From contig JAGKQI010000098.1 of NCBI GenBank assembly GCA_018806915.1, positions 3,162,001-3,226,000 on the forward strand: a stretch of 64,000 nt of DNA. Direction: 5' to 3'. The position numbers and the translations under genes were made by a program. The notes under the pieces are model-generated. The model did not search any database. It saw only the letters and a program-made list of their open reading frames with translations, and was not told where the DNA came from. Source of the DNA: Phytophthora colocasiae. Its lineage: Eukaryota; Oomycota; Peronosporomycetes; Peronosporales; Peronosporaceae. Positions 27,291-37,844 of this stretch are shown here, in pieces. Positions within the stretch are counted from its first letter, which is position 1. The number at the start of each line of letters is the position of its first letter.

Positions 27291-29444
27291 ATGCTGTCAT
27301 GGCTGCTCTTGTTGGTCTTTCTGGGACTTCCCGGTCAATTCGCGCTAGGATTCAGCTGTGACGGGGGATGCAGCGGCCACGGAGCGTGTCAACGAGCTAC
27401 TGGTCGGTGCACGTGCTTCCCTGGCTTTGGAGGGGCGACGTGTGCGGCCAAATTGTGTCCGACAGCAGCAGCGTGGGTGGATCGAGCTTGGAACGTGGAC
27501 AAAGCGCACCAACCTGCCGAGTGCTCGGCCATGGGTCGTTGCGACCGATCCACAGGCGTCTGCACGTGCGAGTCTGGCTTTGAAGGCGTCGCGTGCGAGC
27601 GATTGGCTTGCCCCAATGCTTGTTCAGGCAATGGCCGCTGTATCAGTATGCGCGACGCTGCAGTGCTGCGGGATGACCGGAACTTCTTCGTGTCGACGAC
27701 GTACTCGCTCTGGGACGCAGACAAGATCATGGGCTGTCAATGTGACCCTGGTTACTCCGGGATGGATTGTTCTCAGCGGGAATGTCCGAAGGGCGACGAT
27801 CCTTTGACGACAGGGACCGACGCAGTTCAAACCATCACGTGTACATGCAGTAGCTGTACTGGAACCTTTGCGCTTTCTTTTCGTGGACGGGTGACTGCCA
27901 ATTTGTCGCCTACTTCCTCTTCCATCGACTTGGAGACGGCATTGGAAGCTCTGGATAATATCTATGGCGTGACGGTATCGGTGAATTCAGCTCTGTGTTC
28001 TTCTGGCGGAACTAGTACGTCCATTACGTTCACGAACAACCCAGGAAACCTACCGGAGCTCCAAGTACTCAGCAATCTGTCACCTGGAGCCACAGTCGTA
28101 GTAGCCACAATCACAACTGGCACGCGTGAAAACGAGTACTGCTCGAACCACGGCACTTGTGACTTAACCACTGGAGTCTGCAAGTGTGCAGCAGGTTTTG
28201 TTAGCAGTAATGGCGCGTTGTTGACTGCAGCAGGAAGACGCGCAGACTGTGGCTTTATGACAACAGGCTTGCCAGGTTGCCCGACCACGACCAACGGGGT
28301 TTGTGATGCCAAAGGCACGTGTACAGGCTCCCCATCGTTTTCCTGCTCGTGTAATACTGGCTATTCAGGATACGATTGTTCTATCCGCGAATGTCCTAAG
28401 GGGGCAGCTTGGTTTGATGGAGCTACAGCACCGGATACTGCCCATGCCATGACTCAATGCTCCGGACGTGGCACTTGCAACACTATTACTGGTGCCTGCA
28501 CATGCCTCGCCCCATTTACAGGCGCAGCTTGTGATCTTTTGCGATGCCCCGCACCGACACTAGGGATCACTACTGCTATATGTAGTGGACGTGGCACTTG
28601 CAAGACGATTCAACAGCTTTCATCGGAGGCGAAAGATCCTCAGGGGAACCCGTTAGGACTTTCGTACGGTGCCACACCGAACACGCTTGCTACTTGGGAT
28701 GCTGGGAAGATACAAGGATGTGACTGTGACACAAACGATTACTTTGGACCGTTCGAGAACGCCTTCGGAGACTTCACTGGAGGCCACGACTGCTCTGCAC
28801 GAATGTGTCCACGCGGTGCCGATCCGTTCGAAGTGGGTAAAGTGAACGAAAAGCAAACGTTGACGTGCACAGCAGATGGAGGAGAGTTCAAACTCACGTT
28901 CCGAGAGGAGACGACGCCAGTGATCCCGTATAATGCAGCGGCTGCACAGGTCCAAGCGACACTGGAGACACTGGAAAGTGTGCGGACAGCCATAGTAACT
29001 TTCGATTCAGGAAGTTCCATGTGCTCAGCTACTGGAGTTGGTACGTGGTGACAAATGTTTGAAAGTTACCTGTATCTTACTTGTGTTTTTGCGGTAGTTG
29101 CGACCGTCGAGTTCACATTCATGCAAGGCGACGTACCGCTTTTGAGCGTTGATATTTCAGCGTTGACTCTCACTTCAAGTACAGCTACTATGCCGGTGAC
29201 GCAATTGGTGCAAGGCACCAAAGCTAATATCGAGTGTTCTGCACGGGGTGTCTGCGGTACGAACATGTATTTCTGCTCGAAATGGAGTTTGATTCTGACT
29301 AATTTTGCTGGTTAAATGACAGATCGCACGACCGGCGTTTGCGCTTGCTTTCCGTACTTCCTGAGCTCGGATGGCGCTGGTGGGTTGGGGCGACGAGGAG
29401 ATTGCGGTTATATCTCGCCGTACCCGAGCGTGACGCTATCATGA
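27291..29444 (+). CDS. Secreted EGF-repeat (tenascin/teneurin-like) protein
   Basis: Exons 27291-29040, 29098-29256 and 29323-29444, joined by short GT-AG introns; the phases agree. A clear signal peptide (LSWLLLLVFLGLPGQFALG) precedes repeated EGF-like modules of the pattern CSGHGxCxxxTGxCxCxxGFxGxxC, recurring at about residues 22, 80, 105, 285, 340 and 385, with longer inserts such as FALSFRGRVTANLSP between them. Such proteins are displayed on, or shed from, oomycete cell surfaces and are thought to act in adhesion; no membrane anchor is visible here. It follows the disordered-protein gene by only 56 bp. Confidence 0.85.
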
Positions 29445-30112
29445 AGGTCAAACAGTAAAATGAACCGAAACACGAGACGCCGCAAGTTGTATGAGGTTTT
29501 GGAATACTTTACTCGGAGTATTTCTCTGACCATTTCAGAGACTCACACTGAGTGTTCTACAGTATGCTAGGGGAGGTCACGCTGTTGTTGCTCCACAGGT
29601 CATTGATGGCACGGAACAGGTGTAGAAATTCGGAGGAACAGCTCGTGCACGCGAAGTGGGTTTTGAGACACGATGTTGAGCAGGCAGGATTGCCACAATC
29701 GAAGACTGCGTGTGACTACAGAGAAAGCGGAAAGCTCATTTGACTTCAATTGGATTCAAGATAAAAATGGGATTGGAAGGGTCTTGCATTTCGACGATAT
29801 CAGCAGGACAATCCAATGCTGTCGTGAAAATCTACCTGTAGCCCGTATTGCATCACTATTAGTACATGTACTCCGAACTGCTTTGCGATCGATACACCTA
29901 CGCAGCAGCAACCGTCAGGCCCGTACCAGTGTGCAACATGTACAGGTTCGCTTCGGCCGTGTGTGTAAGAATGGAGGAGAGTGCTCACTCACATTCAGGT
30001 CCTTCTTGAAGAAAGACATAGCACGGACCAAAATTAATCTCCTGAAGTTTTGAGGATGGATTCGTTTGGCGGTAGTTGATATCCGGTGTGCAGGTGCCGA
30101 CTGCCGCAATCT
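29445..30112. other. Gene-free spacer
   Basis: Several short frames exist on both strands but none has a family signature, repeat or signal peptide. Confidence 0.45.
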
Positions 30113-30130
30113 GCTCACTCTACGATTTTC
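30113..30130 (+). promoter_or_regulatory. Probable oomycete initiator of the lactonase gene
   Basis: GCTCACTCTACGATTTTC matches the oomycete GCTCAYTYY...ATTTT core with one extra base and lies about 45 bp upstream of the ATG at 30171. Confidence 0.5.
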
Positions 30131-30170
30131 CTGATCTCGCTCAAACCTCTCAACGTTGTCACAGTCAAGG

Positions 30171-31286
30171 ATGTCCCTCATCAACGTCGACCTGCACGCT
30201 CTGGCCACGGGAGGTGCAGACTACCTCGCATCCCTCTACGCTTTCAACGACAGCAACCCCGGTATCGCCCTGCTATCGTACGACTCGTCCTTCGCCGACG
30301 TCATTGGCACGAACGCCACGGCCCGCAAGATCGCCGATCTCGAATGGCAAGCCTTTCACGAAGGTGGCGTCTACAACAAAGAGGACAACTCGCTCTATGT
30401 CTCGTCCAACTACGTCTCCCTCGCGGACAACATCAACATGACGGTGCTCTCCCTGGACGACTACTCCGTCCACAGCACGCAGCTCCCCGGTCTCGCCATG
30501 GCCAACGGTGGATCAACGTACTACCCACCCAATGCGGACCAGTCCACCACCCCTCCGATGCAAGTGTGGTGCGACCAGGGTGACCTGGAGGCCTACGCGA
30601 AACTCCTGGCTGTGGACGTCAACACGAACGAGTCGGAGGCGTTGATCATCGGCTACAACGGTCGTAACTTCAGTGGTCTCAACGACGTGAGGCAGCACCC
30701 TGCGACTGGAGACCTCTGGTTCACAGACCCTGAGTACGGCTACATCCAGAACTTCCGCGCGGAGCCCAAACTTCCGAGACACATTTACCGTTTCGAGCCT
30801 TCGACGGGTGTCGTTCAGGTTCTTGACGACGGCTTTGTGCAACTGAATGGTCTCGAGTTCTCACCTGACTACAAGACGTTGTACGTGTCCGACACTGGCG
30901 CGCAGGAGTCCGACCTGGATCTCTCTCGTCCGGCCACCATCTACGCCTACGACATTGTTGATAACAAGAGACTCGAGAATAAGCGCTTGTTCGCCTTCGC
31001 TGACAGTGGAATCCCGGACGGCATCCACACTGACACGGACGGCAACGTGTGGGCTGGCTGTGGTGACGGTGTGCACGTCTGGAACCCGGAGGGGATTCTA
31101 GTGGGCAAAATCTACTTGGGGGAGACGTCGAACAACTTCGCGTTCGCTCCGGGTAAGATCATTGTGTTTGCGAACGCCCGTGCGTGGGTTGTCGAGGGTA
31201 TCAATGCGCTGGGACGTGAAGTGTGTAAGGACTTTGGCGTCGATAGCGACCCGAGGTGCAGCAAGTCAACTCCAGTTCAGGCGTAG
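30171..31286 (+). CDS. SMP-30/gluconolactonase-like protein
   Basis: A 371-residue six-bladed beta-propeller. The metal-binding residues of the SMP-30/gluconolactonase/paraoxonase-like group can be placed: Glu in WQAFHEGGVY, Asn in GLNDVRQHP, Asn in QLNGLEFSPDYKTLYVSDT and Asp in GIPDGIHTDTDGNVW. Members hydrolyse sugar or other lactones using a divalent metal. No signal peptide is visible, although NVDLHALATGG... could be atypical. I choose the ATG at 30171 (MSLINVD), close behind the initiator; the frame upstream has no ATG. A 26-bp copy of its 3' end lies at 48744-48769. Confidence 0.9.
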   Translation: MSLINVDLHALATGGADYLASLYAFNDSNPGIALLSYDSSFADVIGTNATARKIADLEWQAFHEGGVYNKEDNSLYVSSNYVSLADNINMTVLSLDDYSVHSTQLPGLAMANGGSTYYPPNADQSTTPPMQVWCDQGDLEAYAKLLAVDVNTNESEALIIGYNGRNFSGLNDVRQHPATGDLWFTDPEYGYIQNFRAEPKLPRHIYRFEPSTGVVQVLDDGFVQLNGLEFSPDYKTLYVSDTGAQESDLDLSRPATIYAYDIVDNKRLENKRLFAFADSGIPDGIHTDTDGNVWAGCGDGVHVWNPEGILVGKIYLGETSNNFAFAPGKIIVFANARAWVVEGINALGREVCKDFGVDSDPRCSKSTPVQA

Positions 31287-31703
31287 GTGTACATCTTTAC
31301 TGGAAATAGAATTTGAGCTTTGCAATGTCGTACTGAGTAACAGCCTACCTTACTCAATTTGAGTGGTCTTGGAGTGATCGAGTTTTGAATGGAGATGCGA
31401 TCAACGCACCTTTGATGGTTCACTTCTCAATTAATGGTTAAACAAAACAACATTTCATGTAGTACTTGTAATACTTGGCAATTACTTCGAAGTGGCCATG
31501 ATGGCTAGAACCGTTTTCATTTGAGTTTCTCGAAAAGAAGTCCGCGTTTTCAAAAAAAAAAACACTGTTTTACTGAAAACTGCAACCAGACTACGCATGT
31601 TACATGAAAAAACTCAATTGGTAGCCTAGAACCATTAGCGTTGCTCTTCGGCAATTAGCGGTTCATAGCGCTGGTCATCGCCAAATTATCGGAGCCCTTT
31701 GCC
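31287..31703. other. Spacer before the gypsy element
   Basis: AT-rich 3' flank of the lactonase gene with a short poly-A run near 31552; no gene seen. Confidence 0.5.
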
Positions 31704-32280
31704 TGTCCCGAGTGAGAACGGTGGCCACCGTCTCGGGTACGGTCCCGACCGTTCCCCCTCTGAAACCCGATCCACGACCCGTCGCATTGCGGAAGACCAT
31801 ATGTATGGCGAGGAGTTGTTCGAGCCGGCCCCGGTCGCAGCCAGCACGAGGGTGAGTGCGCGCCGCTATTGCTAGGGAAACGAGGTCTGCGCAGCCAAGA
31901 AAGAGCGTGGAGCGTGCGCCAGGTTGCGTGTGAGCTGATGCCAAGGACGGAAGACATGGACTAGAGCTACGCTGGGCTTAACAGCGCCCCGAGTATGTGT
32001 GAGGAAGGGGTGAGTGGTACCGTCGAGGAGGTACGGACCCGGGAAGGACAAGGAAGAGGACTCTGGAGGACGTGAGACGTTGGAAAACAGTGAAGGAAGG
32101 GCGTGCTGGTGGAGGTCAGTCGTGAATTTACCTTGGGCACCGCAGCACAAGCCCCAAGTCAAAGAATAATCGCTTTTTATATTTTTCTTTACTTTTTGTG
32201 GTGCGCTTTTATCGCTCTACCGTTCCGTTCTACTTGTAACCCGCAGCGTCTACCGTCCCGCCCAAGACCGACTCGCGACA
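31704..32280 (+). repeat. 5' LTR of the gypsy element
   Basis: 577 bp. Its first 170 bp equal the coding end of the third ORF in the 3' LTR and include the palindrome ACGGTGGCCACCGT. Confidence 0.95.
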
Positions 32281-32282
32281 CG

Positions 32283-32303
32283 TGGTGGAGAAGCAGGGTA
32301 CGG
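32283..32303 (+). other. Gypsy primer-binding site
   Basis: TGGTGGAGAAGCAGGG starts 2 nt after the LTR. Its complement ends in CCACCA, as a mature tRNA 3' end does, so priming here is by an ordinary full-length tRNA, unlike the copia elements. I cannot name the tRNA. Confidence 0.65.
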
Positions 32304-32465
32304 CATTCGTTGTCAAGTAAGAGCAAGTCGGAAGAGCCCGTGGAGTTGAAGAACCCGGCGTGTACGCGGTCTGGTATCGAGTCCAGACGGTCACGGTTGA
32401 GAAGCAAAGTCTCGGGGGCGCAGGGAGCGCGGAATTCCCGAGTTTGTGAGTTCCCACGGAACAGA

Positions 32466-32606
32466 AGTTGGAGTATCGGGAGTATTGGTCAGAAGTAGAA
32501 GACGGTCCGGAAGAATTGGAAGTGAAGCGTTGAAGTATTGGAAGTGAAGTATTGGGGAATTGAAGTATTGAGGAATTGGAGTTTGGAGGTATTGGAAGTT
32601 TAAAGA
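32466..32606 (+). repeat. C-poor degenerate tandem repeat in the gypsy leader
   Basis: Between the primer-binding site and the gag ATG the RNA has repeated GAAGTATTGG / GGAATTGAAG-type units. From about 32510 it is almost free of C, so it should be poorly folded. Confidence 0.8.
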
Positions 32607-34787
32607 ATGTCCGGGATTGGAAGAAGAGATGGAGGGAAAGGTACCCCAGGCCGAGGGAACAGTGGTCGTGGGGGTGGACGGGCCGGAGGTCAGAAGACCG
32701 TCCGGGTCCTGTCCGAAGTGGAGCGATTAGAAGAGGAAGAACGGTCGCGCCAAGCAGAGGCTTCGCGTAGTGGCAGTGGAGATGCCCCGCTTAGCCTGGA
32801 GAAGAGAGCAGAAGCAGAAGAAGATGATGAACCGTCGGTGGGAGTCAGCACGGCCGCTGGTCGCGAGACGTTGAGGCAGGAGTTAAGAGATGATCTCCTG
32901 ACGGCTGGTGCTGACGCCGGCGATGAGGAAGAGAAGCCGGACGAGCCGGAACCCGCCGACGAGGAAGACGAGAGGGAAGAAGTAACGGAGGAGCCGACCG
33001 TGGAGAGCACGGTCCCGAGCGCTCCATTGATGAATCCGGTGTATGGTTCGGCACGGTTGGCAGCTCTGAACGCTGGTCAGCAGATGTATGAAGGTTACCC
33101 GGACTACGACGCCTATGAACGTGCACACATGATGTACCCTACGGAAGAACCGGTGATGAAGGAGGAAGTGGTCGAAGAAGTCCCTATGAGGACGCCTACT
33201 GGGTTTATCTCGAGATACACGGGAACGGAGAAGCGTCGCACGGACCGTCCCCTTGGATGGGGTTGGGGAACACTGAGCGAGGACCCGTATGAGGTGAAGA
33301 CGGAGGCGGCTGCGCCGTTCGCGTGGGATCAGCAGGACGTACCGCTCCGGTCTGCGGTGACTGCTGCGTCGTCGGCCCCGCCGATGACCGAACCGCTGCC
33401 CGGAATAACGACTCCTATAGGCGTTCAGTCGCCTGCGACCCAACCAGTGGGTACACCTAGACAAGCGCCTCTTCGTACGAGCGTGTCTCGGGGGCCATCC
33501 CTGGCTGGAACCCAGACGAGCGTCCCTCGGACAGCGTACGCTGCGCCGACGCAAGGATGGAGACAGCCTACTGTCCCTCCTGTGCCGACGAGGACTGTGT
33601 TGGGAGGGCAACGAATGTTAGTTGGGCCTCCCCCTGGAGCTTATGGACAGTATGGTGGTGGGTATGGCGTTCCTAGACCGCCTCCGCCGCCCAGGATCTA
33701 CGACCTGACGCAGAAGATGTCGAACGTGATGAAGGTGTTGCCTATGTTCTATTCAGACACGGCCACGGTGGAGAAGGCGCGTGACTTCTGGGAGCTGTTC
33801 GAGGCGCACACAGGACAGTTGCCCGACCGAGAACGGTTGTTGGTGTTCCGTCAGAAGCTGAAAGGAAGAGAGGCGGAACGGTGGTGGAGCAACTCCAGGA
33901 TCAAAACGTTCGCCACCCTCAGGGTTCTCTTTCACAACCAATTCCTGAGTAGGACGGCTGACGAACTATGGGATCGATTGCACACTACCAAGAGACAGAG
34001 GGGTGAATCGGTGGAAGAGTGGGGCGATCGAGTCACGGACTTGTGCGACTCGCTCGACTATCCGAACCCGCAGATGCGGTACAAACTGTTCCGTCGAGGT
34101 CTCAGGAACCGTCGGATGCTGGCTGCTTTGGATTCTAGCCCGGCTCGCGACATTCCCGAGGCGTGTGAGTGGTTGATGTCGAAGGACATGCATCGGCCTA
34201 GTGAGGAAGACGAGGAGTTCTCGGACGGAGCTCCAGAGAGTAACAAGAACGGTCATTCGTCGTCCGCGGTGGACGCATTAACTCAGCAGTTGCAGACGTT
34301 CATGGCCCAGCAGCAGCTTTGGCAGCAGCAACTCATGGACGAGCGCAAGGCTAGACCTTCGTCACCTCGAGGACGGTCACTGACCGTAGCTGCCACTACC
34401 GCAGGGAACGCTCCTGCGACTGGGGACGGAAACAGAAGCTATCGTGGAATCAGGATGGCGGAAGATACCCGTACGCAGGAAGGTGAACCGGTGTGTGGCC
34501 GATGTTACTACAGGGGACATGGTCGTGCTACATGTATGAGAAGGACGATGACTTGCCGGAAGTGTAATCAGTATGGTCACGTTACAGCTGAGTGTGAGCT
34601 CCCTTATAATGGAGGTCAACTAGGAGGACGGAACGGAGCTCCCTCTAACGCTCAAGGGTTCAGGTGCTACTTCTGTGGAGAGAACGGTCATCCAGTGGCC
34701 CAGTGTCCGACGATCGCTGCCTTGAAAGGATTGGCGGCTGGATCGATGGCCCAGCCTGCGGCCCCTAGGGGATTGACGGGGACGTGA
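32607..34787 (+). CDS. Gypsy Gag
   Basis: A 726-residue frame that begins at an ATG right after the leader. A Gly/Arg-rich head (SGIGRRDGGKGTPGRG) and an acidic stretch precede the retrotransposon Gag core at about residues 370-530 (VEKARDFWELFEAHTG, RLLVFRQKLKGREAERWWSN, LWDRLHTTKRQRGESVEEWGDRV). Near the C-terminus are two clear CCHC knuckles (CRKCNQYGHVTAEC and CYFCGENGHPVAQC), preceded by a related CGRCYYRGHGRATC. It would build the particle and package the RNA. The frame ends at TGA 34785; pol continues in other frames. Confidence 0.92.
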   Translation: MSGIGRRDGGKGTPGRGNSGRGGGRAGGQKTVRVLSEVERLEEEERSRQAEASRSGSGDAPLSLEKRAEAEEDDEPSVGVSTAAGRETLRQELRDDLLTAGADAGDEEEKPDEPEPADEEDEREEVTEEPTVESTVPSAPLMNPVYGSARLAALNAGQQMYEGYPDYDAYERAHMMYPTEEPVMKEEVVEEVPMRTPTGFISRYTGTEKRRTDRPLGWGWGTLSEDPYEVKTEAAAPFAWDQQDVPLRSAVTAASSAPPMTEPLPGITTPIGVQSPATQPVGTPRQAPLRTSVSRGPSLAGTQTSVPRTAYAAPTQGWRQPTVPPVPTRTVLGGQRMLVGPPPGAYGQYGGGYGVPRPPPPPRIYDLTQKMSNVMKVLPMFYSDTATVEKARDFWELFEAHTGQLPDRERLLVFRQKLKGREAERWWSNSRIKTFATLRVLFHNQFLSRTADELWDRLHTTKRQRGESVEEWGDRVTDLCDSLDYPNPQMRYKLFRRGLRNRRMLAALDSSPARDIPEACEWLMSKDMHRPSEEDEEFSDGAPESNKNGHSSSAVDALTQQLQTFMAQQQLWQQQLMDERKARPSSPRGRSLTVAATTAGNAPATGDGNRSYRGIRMAEDTRTQEGEPVCGRCYYRGHGRATCMRRTMTCRKCNQYGHVTAECELPYNGGQLGGRNGAPSNAQGFRCYFCGENGHPVAQCPTIAALKGLAAGSMAQPAAPRGLTGT

Positions 34788-34943
34788 GGAAGGGGAGGAG
34801 CGAGCCACTCCTTCCTCTTGTCTGGCGAATGGCTCGAACGGTGACCGTGCTGAGGAGGAATTCGGGAAAGAGAAGACGGTTGCCGTGGTGACGGAGAGTG
34901 AGATGAACGAGACAAAGAAGAAAAGAAGAAGCCGCGAGGGACG

Positions 34944-37031
34944 GTGAAAACCGCGCGGAATGCAGAGAAAAAGAGACAAAAGAAGAAAATGAAGATTGAA
35001 GAAAAAGGAACGGAGAGAAAGGAAGACGCCCGTGTGGAAGAGAACGGTGAACGTCGAAAGAAGACAGTGCGGTTCGTCAATGAGGTAGAAGCGGGTGGTA
35101 AAGCGACCCGTGAGTCGGCGGAGCCCGCCTACACGTTGGAAGAGGCTGTCGAAGACGGCCTACTGGAAGAGGAAGTACTCGAGGACGACGAACTGTCAGA
35201 TGAGGGGTTGTCATTCGACCTCTTCGACGCCTCTGGTGCCGAAGTTGAGGAGCGAGCGGATTCAGTAACGGAACGGGCCGAGGTAGGGGACGGAGCGGAC
35301 GTCGTGTCACCCGCGGAACACCCTACAGACTGCTTGTTCACGGACGCGGAGCTTGAGGCTCTCGAGTCTAGGGATCGTGAAGGGACGCCTGGTGACCAGG
35401 ATGGAACGGAGATTTTCAGCGAGTCAGAAGAATACGAAAAAGAAATTGAGGATCGTTTGCACCCTTTGGATGAAGCTGATACTATGGAACGGATACGGTT
35501 GAACGCAGCATCTTTACGAGAGCCCTCTACCGAGGAACTGTCCTCTCTATTGGACGTCCCGCTCGACGTAGTCGAGCGTACTCGGCGAGCGTCCCCTGAA
35601 GGCGGTGATTCGCCTGAGTACTGGCAGGGATGGTTCCGCGAGACGCTCGAGAAGACCGGAGAAGCCAAGCGTGCTAACCGCGATTTCAAGTCGTCAGTCG
35701 TGCAGGTAGTGGGACGAACGGTGTTAAAGGAACCCAGCGCACGGAAACCTAAACCATTTAGAGAGCGAGACGCGAGTCCAAAGGCAGGATCTACTACGGA
35801 AGAGGAAGTCAGTGCTAATATCTTGTCGCAGCTAGAGGACGTCGCGGCGTCCGTCCAAGTGCCGAGTGCAGGGACTGTGGCTACGAAGCCGGAGTCCGTC
35901 CTGAGGAACCGTGTCGTCGTTTCACCTACTTTGGCGAGGACCGTGGTCCAACGTGCAGTGTACTTGTTCCTGAAGGAAGCCTTCCAACAGGAAATCACTC
36001 CGTTGCGTGATAAAGTTCCGAAGGCGGACCTGATCAAACTGGAGAAACTAGCGAAGGTGGTCGCTGCCTCCAGGAGCGTTCGGAATTTGGATTGGGGACG
36101 GTTAGAAGCGACGACTATGGAATATTACGACAAGAACGCGACGATCATTTGGGAGAAACTGATAGAACGGAGAGAAGTAAGAGAGGACCCGGAGATTGCT
36201 GCTAAGAGACGAGGTCGGCAGCGTCCTGAGATTGACTTCGAGGCCATGTTTAGACCGTACGCAGAGGTGTTGATGAATGCTGAACTGTTGCTGAGTGATG
36301 AAGATGTGGTAAGCTACGTGGACGTGGTGGGACCGCCGCCTGGGACGGTCGCGCCTCCCCCTCGCCCGGGCCTTGTTGAGGTTGTCACGGTAGAGATGCC
36401 GGACGGTTTCGGCGTGTCGGAGGGAGACATGGATGAAATGGAAGTATGTACTGTGGTTGAAGACGGTCGACGCGTGGTGTGTGCTGTTGGGAACTTCGAA
36501 GCGTTATCAAGTGGATTTATTGAGTGTTTGCCTTCTCGCTTACTCGTGGATACGGGAGCTACACTGAGTTTGGTAGATAGCCGTGTGCTGAAGCGGCTAG
36601 GACGGTCAACGAGGACGCTGAAGCCGTACGAAGGATCGGTCAAGAGCTCCTCCGGACATCAGTTGAAGATCCGAGGGTGGGCGAGTTTGTCGTTACGAAT
36701 GGGAAGTGCGGAGATTTCGCTGAGTTTGGTAGTCGCGGATCAGTTGCATGTAGACGCCATCCTGGGGGTAGACGCTCTTGGAGCGTTCGGAGCGGTCATT
36801 GATGTGGCTGAGCGTCAGCTCCTGCTTAAGGACTCAGGCGAGGTGTTGCCCCTTGGGGGTATGGTTGTACAGGACGCTTACATGGCGACGATGGTGAAGT
36901 CAATACGCCTGCCGCCTAAAGGACAGGCTTTAGTCATGGCAAAGTTAGTAGGGACACCGGAGGAAAAGGCTACGGTGCTCATTGAAGGCGCTGTATCTCT
37001 TCCCCTACACTGTGTGTGGCGCACTCGTTGA
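34944..37031 (+). CDS. Gypsy Pol, N-terminal extension and protease
   Basis: About 695 codons. The first ATG in the frame is at 34989; the exact start is uncertain, because coding-like sequence in another frame (about 34788-34940) links gag to this ORF across an A/G-rich run. Some 500 acidic residues of unknown role precede the aspartic protease (LLVDTGATLSLVD, later VDAILGVDALGAFGAVID). That extension is unusually long. The frame ends early at 37031 because the TGTGTGTGG run appears to hold an extra TG; the next frame continues exactly there. Confidence 0.82.
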   Translation: MKTARNAEKKRQKKKMKIEEKGTERKEDARVEENGERRKKTVRFVNEVEAGGKATRESAEPAYTLEEAVEDGLLEEEVLEDDELSDEGLSFDLFDASGAEVEERADSVTERAEVGDGADVVSPAEHPTDCLFTDAELEALESRDREGTPGDQDGTEIFSESEEYEKEIEDRLHPLDEADTMERIRLNAASLREPSTEELSSLLDVPLDVVERTRRASPEGGDSPEYWQGWFRETLEKTGEAKRANRDFKSSVVQVVGRTVLKEPSARKPKPFRERDASPKAGSTTEEEVSANILSQLEDVAASVQVPSAGTVATKPESVLRNRVVVSPTLARTVVQRAVYLFLKEAFQQEITPLRDKVPKADLIKLEKLAKVVAASRSVRNLDWGRLEATTMEYYDKNATIIWEKLIERREVREDPEIAAKRRGRQRPEIDFEAMFRPYAEVLMNAELLLSDEDVVSYVDVVGPPPGTVAPPPRPGLVEVVTVEMPDGFGVSEGDMDEMEVCTVVEDGRRVVCAVGNFEALSSGFIECLPSRLLVDTGATLSLVDSRVLKRLGRSTRTLKPYEGSVKSSSGHQLKIRGWASLSLRMGSAEISLSLVVADQLHVDAILGVDALGAFGAVIDVAERQLLLKDSGEVLPLGGMVVQDAYMATMVKSIRLPPKGQALVMAKLVGTPEEKATVLIEGAVSLPLHCVWRTR

Positions 37032-37843
37032 GTACTGTGGAGGACAGTCAAGTCATAGTTGAAGTCTGTAACGCATCTACAGAGGAACGGTGGATTCGCC
37101 GTGGTACGCCGGTTGCGTGCGCTTCGGTCGTTCCGGAGTCGGCTTTCGGCCAGATGCAGACGAAGGATGGAGCGGTACCGAGGAACCCGGAGACAACAGA
37201 AACGGACGATCGAGTGCAGTCCGTGACAGGAGCGCTTGAAGATCAGATTGCTGAGAAGGAACGGAAATCTCGGCCGGAAGTGCCGCCTGACAAAGCCACG
37301 ATCAAGGCTGACTTTTCGCAGTCGAGGTTGACGGAGGAACAGAAGCGAATATTTGAAGCAGAGCTGGACAACTTCAGTGACCTGTTTGTCGAGTCTTCGG
37401 CGATGCCGGGACGGACGGAACTGCTACACTTCGAGATTGACACGGGCGATAGTCGGCCCATCAAACAGCAACCGTACCGTGTATCAGTAGCGGAAGGAGA
37501 GGTGATGGAAGCGGAAATACAGCAGTACTTGGACGCGGGACTGATCCGTCCATCGAACAATCCGTGGGCTAGCCCTGTTCTCATGATAAGGAAACCGGAC
37601 GGTGGTATCCGATTCTGTATAGATTATCGCAAGTTGAACGCAGTAACGGTGAAGGACTGTTACCCGATGCCGTTGATCGATGATATTTTGGACGTGCTCG
37701 GGGGTGCCCAGTTGTTTTCGACCATGGACATCGCATCCGGGTATTGGAACGTACCGATGGCGCTGGACAGTGTATCAAAGACGGCTTTCACGTGCAAATA
37801 CGGCCTCTTCGAATGGCTCGTTATGCCTTTTTGGCCTCTGTAA
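37019..37843 (+). CDS. Gypsy Pol, reverse transcriptase N-terminal half
   Basis: It continues the protease frame after a 2-nt shift. Typical gypsy RT start features are seen: LHFEIDTGDSRPIKQQPYRV, AGLIRPSNNPWASPVLMI, DGGIRFCIDYRKLN, YPMPLIDDILDVLGGA and STMDIASGYWNVPM. It stops at TAA after MPFWPL because a T run (TTTTT near 37830) is one T too long; deleting one T restores the usual PFGLCNAV motif. It has no start codon of its own. Confidence 0.88.
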   Translation, partial: AHSLSTVEDSQVIVEVCNASTEERWIRRGTPVACASVVPESAFGQMQTKDGAVPRNPETTETDDRVQSVTGALEDQIAEKERKSRPEVPPDKATIKADFSQSRLTEEQKRIFEAELDNFSDLFVESSAMPGRTELLHFEIDTGDSRPIKQQPYRVSVAEGEVMEAEIQQYLDAGLIRPSNNPWASPVLMIRKPDGGIRFCIDYRKLNAVTVKDCYPMPLIDDILDVLGGAQLFSTMDIASGYWNVPMALDSVSKTAFTCKYGLFEWLVMPFWPL

Positions 37844-37844
37844 C

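Noticed and set aside
29673..30053. 126-codon plus-strand ORF in the spacer before the lactonase
   Set aside because: No motif, no conserved composition and no promoter signal. Overlapping frames on the other strand are equally long.
32883..33611. Long minus-strand ORF opposite gypsy gag
   Set aside because: An Arg/Ser-rich shadow of the coding strand; gag on the plus strand has zinc knuckles and a Gag core.
35129..36037. 302-codon minus-strand ORF in gypsy pol
   Set aside because: Ser-rich shadow of an acidic coding region, with no family features.
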